A program made the position numbers and the translations under genes. The notes under the pieces are model-generated. The model saw only the letters and a list, made by a program, of their open reading frames with translations. It made no database searches and had not been told where the DNA came from. Below, piece after piece: positions 1 through 5,564 of a stretch of DNA of 6,874 nt; position 1 is the stretch's first letter, and each line of letters begins with the position of its first letter. The stretch is from assembly GCA_903860995.1 (NCBI GenBank), contig CAIOSS010000333.1, forward strand, positions 1-6,874. The letters run 5' to 3'. The DNA is from an uncultured delta proteobacterium. GTDB taxonomy: Bacteria > Myxococcota_A > Polyangia > Polyangiales > Ga0077539.

Positions 1-108
1 CCCAGGTTTCTCGACCATCTCGGCCGATCCAATGAGCACTGCCGAAGAAGACGAATCGACACGTTCCGGGAGACGATCGACACCTATGCGGAATCTGCGA
101 GCAGCTAG
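1..108 (+). CDS. Possible C-terminal end of an upstream gene (partial)
   Basis: One frame is open from the left edge for 35 codons and ends at TAG 106-108. Its residues are mostly polar and charged, with an RRRR run followed by a helix-like IDTFRETIDTYAE stretch. Third positions are roughly two-thirds G or C, which favours coding but is weaker than in the genes to the right. A second frame is also open here (to TGA 170-172), with a poorer third-position bias. I recognise no family. It may equally be non-coding upstream DNA; the short length prevents a firm call. Confidence 0.2.
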   Translation, partial: PRFLDHLGRSNEHCRRRRIDTFRETIDTYAESASS

Positions 109-153
109 CCGCTTAACGCCTATGGGGGGTGTACCGGTGCGGGGGAGGTTCAC

Positions 154-159
154 GAGGAG
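154..159 (+). promoter_or_regulatory. Ribosome binding site deciding the lipoprotein start
   Basis: GAGGAG lies directly against the in-frame ATG at 160, leaving no spacer, but nine bases before the ATG at 169. The second spacing is normal, so the start is placed at 169. A further purine-rich GGGGGAGG at 141-148 is 11 bases before ATG 160 and keeps that alternative, three residues longer, possible. Confidence 0.55.
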
Positions 160-168
160 ATGTTGGCG

Positions 169-2766
169 ATGACAAGAATGGTAGGGTCGATTCAGACGCT
201 CGCGCTCGGCGCGGCGCTCATGGGCTGTACCGACGGCGGGCCGGTGGTGGGAGGCCGCGAGGACGCGGGCGCGATGGACGCGGCGCTGGACGTCACCTGC
301 GCGACGGCGCAACTGCGGTGCGGCGCGACCTGCTTCGACCCCACGACCGACCCCGACAACTGCGGCGCGTGCGGGATGCGCTGCGCCCGCACCGAGGCCT
401 GCGTGATGGGCCGCTGCGCGCTCCAGTGCCCGTCGGGCCAGGCCGCGTGCAACGGCCGCTGCGTCGACGCCTCCACCGACCGCGCCAACTGCGGCACCTG
501 CGGCACCACCTGCGCCGCCGGCCAGGTCTGCGCGGCCGGCACCTGCGCGCTGGAGTGCGGCGCCAGCCTCGCGACCTGCACCGGCGCGGGCGACGCGGGC
601 GCCTCCGCCGACGGCGGCGCGGGCGAGCGCTACTGCGCCAACACGCGCACCGACCGCAACAACTGCGGCGGCTGCGGGATGGTCTGCCCCAGCGGGCAGA
701 TCTGCGAGGCCGGCACCTGCGTCATCAGCTGCCTGATGGGCCAGTCGGCCTGCGGCGACCGCTGCGTCGACCTCGCCTCCGACAACGCGAACTGCGGCGC
801 CTGCGGCACCGCCTGCCCGAGCGGGCAGCTCTGCTCGGCCGGCACCTGCCGCGTCTCGTGCGGCGCGGGCACCACCAACTGCTCGGGGCTCTGCGCCAAC
901 ACGGACACGGACAACGCCAACTGCGGCGCGTGCGGCACCGCCTGCGCGTCGGGCCAGGTCTGCTCCGGCGGCATGTGCCGCGTGTCGTGCATCGAGGGCA
1001 CCTCCAACTGCTCGGGCTCGTGCCGCGACCTCCAGAGCGACAACGCCCACTGCGGCGCCTGCGGCATGGCCTGCCCGGGCGGGCAGCTCTGCTCCGGCGG
1101 CGTGTGCCGGGTCTCGTGCGGCGCCGGCACCACCAACTGCGAGGGCGTCTGCCGCGACCTCCAGACCGACAACGACAACTGCGGCGCCTGCGGCACGGCC
1201 TGCGCCGCGGGCCAGGTGTGCTCCGGCGGCATGTGCCGGGTCTCCTGCGGCACCGGCACCACCAACTGCTCGGGCGCCTGCCGCGACCTCGCGACGGACA
1301 ACGCCAACTGCGGCGCGTGCGCGATGGCCTGCGCCGCGGGGCAGGTGTGCTCCGGCGGCATGTGCCGGGTGTCGTGCGCGGCGGGCACCACCAACTGCTC
1401 GGGTGCCTGCCGCGACCTCGAGACCGACAACGCCCACTGCGGCGCGTGCGCGATGGCCTGCGCGAGCGGGCAGCTCTGCTCCAGCGGGACGTGTCGCGTG
1501 TCCTGCCAGGCGGGCACGACCAGCTGCTCGGGCGCCTGCCGCGACCTCCAGAACAACAACGCCCACTGCGGCGCCTGCGACACCGTGTGCCCGAGCGGCC
1601 AGGTGTGCTCCGGCGGGATGTGCCGGGTGACGTGCGGCACGGGCCAGGTGAACTGCGCGGGCTCGTGCCGCGACCTCACCATCGACCGCACCAACTGCGG
1701 CGCGTGCGCCACCGTGTGTCCCGCGGCGGCGGCCAACACCTTCGGCGCATGTGTCGCCGGTGCCTGCTCAGTCGGGTGTTTGCCGGGCTTCGACAACTGC
1801 GACAGAATGGCCGCCAACGGCTGCGAAACGGCCGTGCTGGCCTCGGACGTGAACAACTGCGGCGGTTGCGGCGTCGCCTGCGCCTTTCCCAACGCGGCCG
1901 CCACCTGCGCGATGGGCGTCTGCGTACGCGGGACCTGCGCCGCGGGCTTCGACGACTGCAACATGAACCCCCTCGACGGCTGCGAGTCCAACCTCACGAT
2001 CGACACCTCCTGCGGCACCTGTGGCACGGTGTGTCTGGCCGGCAGAACATGCAGCAGCGGTGTGTGCCGCTTCGTCGGCTGCGGCGACGGCCTCGCCACC
2101 GCGGGCGAGTCCTGCGACGACGGCAACCGCACCGCGGGCGACGGCTGCTCGGCGCTCTGCCAGGTCGAGGCGGACCGCGCCTGCTCGGGAAGCCCGAGCG
2201 TATGCGTCGCGCTGGAGCTTCTCTGCACCGACACGATCGACAACGACGGCGACGGCCAGACCGACGCGACCGACTCCGACTGCAGGATCCCGAGCTATTT
2301 CCCGGCCTGCCGGGCGGGGCAGTCGCGCTGGATCGTCGAGTCCACCGGCGGGCCGATCTCGATCCCCGACAACACCCGTGCTGGGCTCAGCAGCACCATC
2401 ACCCTCCCGCCGGGGCTCGGCACGATCCGGCGGGTGGCGGTGGTGTTCGACATCACGCACCCTTGGGACTCAGACCTCGACATCAGCCTGACGCCTCCGG
2501 GCGCAGGGGTCGCCCTCAACCTCTCGAGCGACAACGGCGAAGAGGGTGACAACTACACCCGGACGGTGCTTGACTCGACTTGCGCGAGCATGATCGCCGG
2601 CAGCGCGGCTCCCTTTAGCGGCTGCTTCTCGCCCGAGAGCACCCTGGAGACGCTCAACGGCACGCCAGCGAGCGGAGCCTGGCGCCTTGACGTCGTCGAT
2701 GACAGCGCGGCAGACGTCGGCACCTTCCAAGGCTGGGCCCTGGTGCTCTGCACCACCACGCCCTAA
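169..2766 (+). CDS. Cysteine-rich repeat lipoprotein with C-terminal P-domain-like module
   Basis: Predicted surface or periplasmic lipoprotein of 865 residues. Residues 1-20 form a signal peptide with lipobox ALMGC, so Cys20 would be the lipidated residue. After a Gly/Asp linker (21-41) come 13 units (42-633) of the type C-x6-C-x3-C-x9-C-GxC-x3-C-x5-C-x4-C, resembling Stig1-type CGxCG repeats common in myxobacteria. Every unit has eight cysteines, suggesting four disulfides each. Residues 634-679 match the Myxococcus cysteine-rich DUF4215 pattern (GCGDG...ESCDDGN...GDGC). Residues 687-705 are Asp/Asn-rich (DNDGDGQTD), perhaps calcium-binding. Residues about 717-863 resemble a proprotein-convertase P domain: HPWDSDLDISL, a DNGEEGDNYTRT segment, then ASGAWRLDVVDDSAADVGTFQGWAL. 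No catalytic domain is visible, so an adhesive, scaffold or stalk role is inferred. It stands alone, away from the downstream operon. The reading frame is secure; the function is not. Confidence 0.92.
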   Translation: MTRMVGSIQTLALGAALMGCTDGGPVVGGREDAGAMDAALDVTCATAQLRCGATCFDPTTDPDNCGACGMRCARTEACVMGRCALQCPSGQAACNGRCVDASTDRANCGTCGTTCAAGQVCAAGTCALECGASLATCTGAGDAGASADGGAGERYCANTRTDRNNCGGCGMVCPSGQICEAGTCVISCLMGQSACGDRCVDLASDNANCGACGTACPSGQLCSAGTCRVSCGAGTTNCSGLCANTDTDNANCGACGTACASGQVCSGGMCRVSCIEGTSNCSGSCRDLQSDNAHCGACGMACPGGQLCSGGVCRVSCGAGTTNCEGVCRDLQTDNDNCGACGTACAAGQVCSGGMCRVSCGTGTTNCSGACRDLATDNANCGACAMACAAGQVCSGGMCRVSCAAGTTNCSGACRDLETDNAHCGACAMACASGQLCSSGTCRVSCQAGTTSCSGACRDLQNNNAHCGACDTVCPSGQVCSGGMCRVTCGTGQVNCAGSCRDLTIDRTNCGACATVCPAAAANTFGACVAGACSVGCLPGFDNCDRMAANGCETAVLASDVNNCGGCGVACAFPNAAATCAMGVCVRGTCAAGFDDCNMNPLDGCESNLTIDTSCGTCGTVCLAGRTCSSGVCRFVGCGDGLATAGESCDDGNRTAGDGCSALCQVEADRACSGSPSVCVALELLCTDTIDNDGDGQTDATDSDCRIPSYFPACRAGQSRWIVESTGGPISIPDNTRAGLSSTITLPPGLGTIRRVAVVFDITHPWDSDLDISLTPPGAGVALNLSSDNGEEGDNYTRTVLDSTCASMIAGSAAPFSGCFSPESTLETLNGTPASGAWRLDVVDDSAADVGTFQGWALVLCTTTP
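292..2067 (+). repeat. 13-unit tandem repeat array inside the lipoprotein gene
   Basis: Unit boundaries by residue of the 865-residue protein: 42-83, 84-126, 127-184 (internal Gly/Ala/Asp insertion), 185-227, 228-270, 271-313, 314-356, 357-399, 400-442, 443-485, 486-533, 534-585 and 586-633. Units 5 to 10 (positions 850-1623) are exactly 129 bp each and nearly identical in DNA, with recurring segments such as CGGGTCTC/GTGTCGTGC and CACCACCAACTGC. Outer units have diverged and vary in length. This pattern fits repeated unit duplication or gene conversion in the centre of the array. Confidence 0.9.
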
Positions 2767-3299
2767 GCAGGGATGCGGAACTCGCCCCGATAACCGTCAG
2801 CACCCCTTCTCCTCGTGGCTCTGGCGCAGCCGCGACATCGCAGCGCGAGATTGTTGAAGACCGCAACGAGCGCCTCCTGTCGGCGCCGATGCACGATGCC
2901 CACCCGCTCGGTGACCGCCGCGATCATCTTCATCCGTCCATCGCACGCTGGGCACTTCAGCGCGTCGACGCCCCACACCCGCCACAGCAGCCGCGCCCAG
3001 TCGATGGGCACCCACTTCGTCGACACCTCCCGCGTCCCGCCCTCGCCCACTCGCTCGGTGGCCGTCGCCTCGGGTCCGTCGCCGACCTCCGCCGCGCCCG
3101 GCGGCAGCGGGACCACCGCCACCCGCCACGGCGAGTTGGGCGCCAGCACGCCGTGGTAGCGCACCAGCGATGACCGCGGCGGAGGTGTTAGCGCGCTCAG
3201 CCGGGCCATGAACTCCATCGGCGTCATCACCCGGTGCGTCGCCCTCCGCGCTGCGCGGTGACTTCACCCGGTGCGCCACGTTGCCATCGGGCGGCCCGC
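2763..3299 (-). pseudogene. IS91-family transposase remnant (C-terminal part, frameshifted)
   Basis: Read on the minus strand, an open segment from 3230 to the stop at 2763-2765 carries the hallmark C-terminal motifs of IS91-type (Y2) transposases: MTPMEFMARL, then PPPRSSLVRYHGVLAP (3138-3185), then WARLLWRVWGVDALKCPAC with its CxxC. Upstream, the expected preceding motif (PDGNVAHRVKSPR) lies in a different frame (about 3260-3299), so the gene is broken by a +1 shift between them. The N-terminal half with the catalytic tyrosines is absent. The last roughly 50 residues do not look like the usual tail, so the 3' end may also be altered. The stop overlaps the lipoprotein stop, tail to tail. Inactive remnant; family assignment rests on motif memory only. 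Confidence 0.72.
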
Positions 3300-3309
3300 A
3301 ACGTGACCA

Positions 3310-3344
3310 TTCCCGTTCCCTCCCTCGATGTCTCGGAACGGGAA
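3310..3344. repeat. Perfect 10-bp inverted repeat with 15-bp spacer
   Basis: TTCCCGTTCC at 3310-3319 is the exact reverse complement of GGAACGGGAA at 3335-3344. The centre lies about 140 bp before the pqqC start. It could be a regulator-binding site for the pqq operon, a stem-loop in a leader transcript, or an end structure left by the IS91-type element beside it. There is no T-run after it on either strand, so a classical intrinsic terminator is unlikely. Confidence 0.7.
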
Positions 3345-3449
3345 CGCAGCCCTCGACGAGGCCGGTGACCTCAGGCCTGGGCGGGCGATCGGCTCGACCC
3401 GTCAGAACGCTTGCGACGCAGTGCCATACGGACGAGGCCCGCGCTCCGC

Positions 3450-3457
3450 GGGAGAGG
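3450..3457 (+). promoter_or_regulatory. Ribosome binding site of pqqC
   Basis: GGGAGAGG is followed by nine bases and then ATG 3467. The next in-frame ATG (3479) would be 21 bases away, so 3467 is preferred. Confidence 0.65.
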
Positions 3458-3466
3458 TGCGCTACG

Positions 3467-4177
3467 ATGCCGGGCGCCATGACCGACCCGCTCTCCCCCG
3501 ACGACCTCCTCGCTGCGCTCCGCGACGTCGGCGCGCGCAAATACCACGACAAACACAGCTTCCACGTGCTGATGAACGAGGGGCGCCTCACCCCCGCGCA
3601 GCTCAAGGTCTGGGCCCTCAACCGCTTCTACTACCAGCGCAGCATCCCGGTGAAGGACTGCTCCGTCATGGCCCGCATGCCCTCGCCCCGCGACCGCCGC
3701 CGCTGGCGTCAGCGCCTCGTCGACCAGGACGGCGCCGGTCCCGACGACGAGGGCGGTATCGAGGCCTGGCTGCGCCTCGTCGAGGCCTGCGGCGGCACCC
3801 GCGACGAGGCCTGGTCGGGCGCCGGGCTGCTGCCGGGCGTGCGCTTCGCCGTCGACGCCTACGTCCACTTCGTGCGCGAGCGGCCGTGGGTCGAGGGCGT
3901 GGCCTCGTCGCTGACGGAGCTGTTCTCCCCGACGCTGATGTCCGTGCGCATCGTGGCCTTCGAGACGCACTACCCCTGGGTCGCCGCCGAGGGGCTCAGC
4001 TACTTCCGCGGGCGCCCCACGCGCGCCACCAAGGACAGCGACCACGCCGTCGAGATCGTGCTCGCGCACTGCACCACCCGGGCGATGCAGGACGCCGCCG
4101 TCGCCGCGCTCGACTTCAAGTGCGACCTGCTCTGGGCGCAGCTCGACGCCATCTATTGGCACTGCGTCGGGCCGTGA
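3467..4177 (+). CDS. pqqC: PqqC-like pyrroloquinoline-quinone synthase with two active-site His replaced
   Basis: PqqC is a cofactor-free, haem-oxygenase-fold cytoplasmic oxidase that closes the last ring and removes eight electrons from AHQQ to give PQQ. The 236-residue product aligns by eye along its length with Klebsiella PqqC: NRFYYQ (52-57), GGIEAWLRL (96-104), PGVRFAVDAY (123-132), SSLTELFSP (147-155), HYPW (168-171), LDFKCDLLW (215-223). Kept active-site positions, Klebsiella number to local: H24/H27, R50/R53, Y53/Y56, Q54/Q57, R80/R83, Y128/Y132, E147/E151, R157/R161, Y175/Y179, R179/R183, K214/K218. Two differ: H84 is Gln87 and H154 is Met158. The C-terminus stops about 25 residues earlier than in Klebsiella. 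First gene of the operon; overlaps pqqD by 4 bp (GTGA). Family membership is secure; whether it makes PQQ itself is uncertain. Confidence 0.93.
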   Translation: MPGAMTDPLSPDDLLAALRDVGARKYHDKHSFHVLMNEGRLTPAQLKVWALNRFYYQRSIPVKDCSVMARMPSPRDRRRWRQRLVDQDGAGPDDEGGIEAWLRLVEACGGTRDEAWSGAGLLPGVRFAVDAYVHFVRERPWVEGVASSLTELFSPTLMSVRIVAFETHYPWVAAEGLSYFRGRPTRATKDSDHAVEIVLAHCTTRAMQDAAVAALDFKCDLLWAQLDAIYWHCVGP

Positions 4178-4458
4178 GCGACGACGCGCGCCGCCCCACC
4201 CTCGCCCGCCGGGCCCGGCTGCGCTGGGACGCGGCGCGCGCGCAGCACGTGGTGGTGGTCCCCGAGGGGGTGCTCGCGCTCAGTGCCGAGGGCGCCGAGG
4301 TGGCCGCGCTGCTCGACGGCCGGCGCTCCGTAACCGCCGTGATCGACGCGCTCGCCGAGGCCCACCCCGAGGCGCCGCGGGAGGTCATCGGCGACGACGT
4401 GCGGGACTTCGTCGGGCGCCTCGTCGCGCGCGGCTACGTCACCCTGGAGGCGCCGTGA
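4174..4458 (+). CDS. pqqD: PqqD, precursor-peptide chaperone
   Basis: PqqD is a small RiPP-recognition-element protein that binds the PqqA peptide and delivers it to PqqE. The 94-residue product has the normal family length and the expected winged-helix pattern: LRWDAARAQHVVVVPEGVL (16-34, the beta-strand part), ALSAEGAEVAALLDGRRSV (35-53), then the C-terminal helices with DVRDFVGRLVARGYV (75-89). Start is GTG 4174, within the GTGA overlap with the pqqC stop. No good Shine-Dalgarno precedes it, so translation probably depends on coupling to pqqC. Its cognate peptide gene is not in the window. Confidence 0.93.
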   Translation: MSDDARRPTLARRARLRWDAARAQHVVVVPEGVLALSAEGAEVAALLDGRRSVTAVIDALAEAHPEAPREVIGDDVRDFVGRLVARGYVTLEAP

Positions 4459-5558
4459 GCGATCCCCCGGTCGCCCTCCTGGCCGAGCTCACCTACCGCT
4501 GCCCGCTGCGCTGCGCGTACTGCTCCAACCCCACCGACTGGCGAGACTACGGCGACGAGCTCGACACCGCCGTCTGGTCGCGGGTGCTGCGCGAGGCCGC
4601 CGAGCTCGGCGCGCTCCACGTGCACTTCTCCGGGGGCGAGCCCCTCTTGCGCGACGACCTGGAGTCGCTGGTGCGCGCGGCCCGCGACGCGGGGCTGTAC
4701 ACCAACCTCATCACCTCGGCGTGGCGGGTGACCCGCGAGCGCCTCGCCGCCCTCGCCGACGCGGGCCTCGACCACGTGCAGGTGAGCGTGCAGGACAGCG
4801 ACGCCGCGCACGCCGACGCCCTGGCCGGCACCGCGGTGCACGCCCACAAGCTGGAGGCCGCGCGGGAGGTGAAGGCCCTCGGGATGGCGCTGTCGGTCAA
4901 CGCCGTGCTGCACCAGCGCAACCTCGCGCGGGTGGGGGAGATCATCGCGCTGGCGGAGTCCGTCGGGGCCGAGCGGCTGGAGCTCGCCAACACCCAGTGG
5001 CACGGCAGCGCCCTCGCCCACCGCGACGCGCTGATGCCCGACCGCGAGACCCTCGCGCGGGCCCAGGCCGTGGCCCTCGCCGCGCGGGCTCGCCTGCGCG
5101 GGACCATGGACGTGATCTGGGTGATCCCCGACTGGTACGAGGACGCGCCGCGGCCCTGCATGGACGGCTGGGGGCGGCGCTTCGTGACGGTGATCCCGAC
5201 GGGGGTGGTGCTGCCCTGCCCCGGGGCCCACGGGTTACCTGGCATGGTATTCGACAGCGTGCGCGACCGCCCCCTCGGGGACATCTGGCGCGAGGGCGCG
5301 GACTTCCAGCGCTACCGCGGCACCGGGTGGATGTCGCCCACCTGCGCGGGCTGCGAGCGCCGGGACGTGGACTTCGGCGGCTGCCGCTGCCAGGCCTTCG
5401 CCCTCACCGGGGACGCCGCCCGCACCGACCCGTCCTGCCCGAAGAGCCCCGACCATCGCCTCGTGCGCGACCTGCGGCGCGAGCGCCCGGCCACCGCGAA
5501 GGAGCCCGGCGGACCGCTCTACCGCATCGACATCCGCCGGGGCCCTCGCGCATCCTGA
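4455..5558 (+). CDS. pqqE: PqqE, radical SAM/SPASM peptide cyclase
   Basis: PqqE cross-links Glu and Tyr side chains of PqqA, the first committed step to PQQ, using one SAM-binding 4Fe-4S cluster and auxiliary clusters. The 367-residue product has C16-x3-C20-x2-C23 (TYRCPLRCAYCSNP), the SAM-contact motif SGGEPLLR (59-66), and the SPASM region with C235 (RPCMDGWG), C255, C297, C300, D306, C310, C312 and C328, including the family signature DFGGCRCQAFALTGDA. Start is GTG 4455 in a GTGA overlap with pqqD; GGAGG at 4446-4450 lies four bases before it. Family-typical Q(Y/F)YGWA is QWHGSA here (181-186), and the LPCH(A/S)A motif reads LPCPGA (253-258). All the cluster cysteines I expect are present, so the enzyme should be active. 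Confidence 0.95.
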   Translation: MSDPPVALLAELTYRCPLRCAYCSNPTDWRDYGDELDTAVWSRVLREAAELGALHVHFSGGEPLLRDDLESLVRAARDAGLYTNLITSAWRVTRERLAALADAGLDHVQVSVQDSDAAHADALAGTAVHAHKLEAAREVKALGMALSVNAVLHQRNLARVGEIIALAESVGAERLELANTQWHGSALAHRDALMPDRETLARAQAVALAARARLRGTMDVIWVIPDWYEDAPRPCMDGWGRRFVTVIPTGVVLPCPGAHGLPGMVFDSVRDRPLGDIWREGADFQRYRGTGWMSPTCAGCERRDVDFGGCRCQAFALTGDAARTDPSCPKSPDHRLVRDLRRERPATAKEPGGPLYRIDIRRGPRAS

Positions 5559-5564
5559 GCGGCG

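Larger units (their letters stand above)
3300..3466 (+). promoter_or_regulatory. Leader region upstream of the pqq operon
   Basis: No convincing gene lies between the transposase remnant and pqqC. A plus-strand frame runs open from 3281 into pqqC, but its sequence is Arg/Pro/Ser-rich and unlike any PqqC N-terminus. The operon promoter must lie here or further left. I see TTGCGA at 3411-3416 but no good -10 at the right distance, so I do not place a promoter. No PqqA-like short peptide with an ExxxY core is present in any frame I read here. Confidence 0.5.

Noticed and set aside
850..1623. CRISPR-like regular repeat array
   Set aside because: Units are 129 bp, contiguous and coding, without short repeats alternating with unique spacers.
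630..2243. 537-codon antisense open frame with its own 43-residue period
   Set aside because: The periodicity simply mirrors the coding repeat; the product is Pro/Gln/Ser-rich without known motifs, and the 129-bp unit happens to lack stops in this frame.
129..2549. 806-codon open frame on the plus strand overlapping the lipoprotein gene
   Set aside because: It is an Arg/Leu/Gly-rich shadow frame produced by the GC-rich 129-bp repeats; it has no recognisable domain, while the overlapping frame has a lipobox and ordered domains.
2759..2775. Terminator hairpin at the lipoprotein stop (CCCT-aagc-AGGG)
   Set aside because: The stem is only four base pairs with no T-run; too weak to support.
2815..3173. 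Plus-strand open frames of about 95-115 codons opposite the transposase remnant
   Set aside because: Composition is that of antisense to a high-GC gene, and the minus strand carries the recognisable IS91 motifs.
3281..3466. N-terminal extension of pqqC upstream of 3467
   Set aside because: The extension has no similarity to PqqC, and a good ribosome binding site sits nine bases before 3467.
2797..3621. 274-codon minus-strand frame as a complete gene
   Set aside because: Only its middle (about 3260-3299) looks like transposase; the part above 3467 is antisense to pqqC, and the part below 3230 is the wrong frame for the IS91 motifs.
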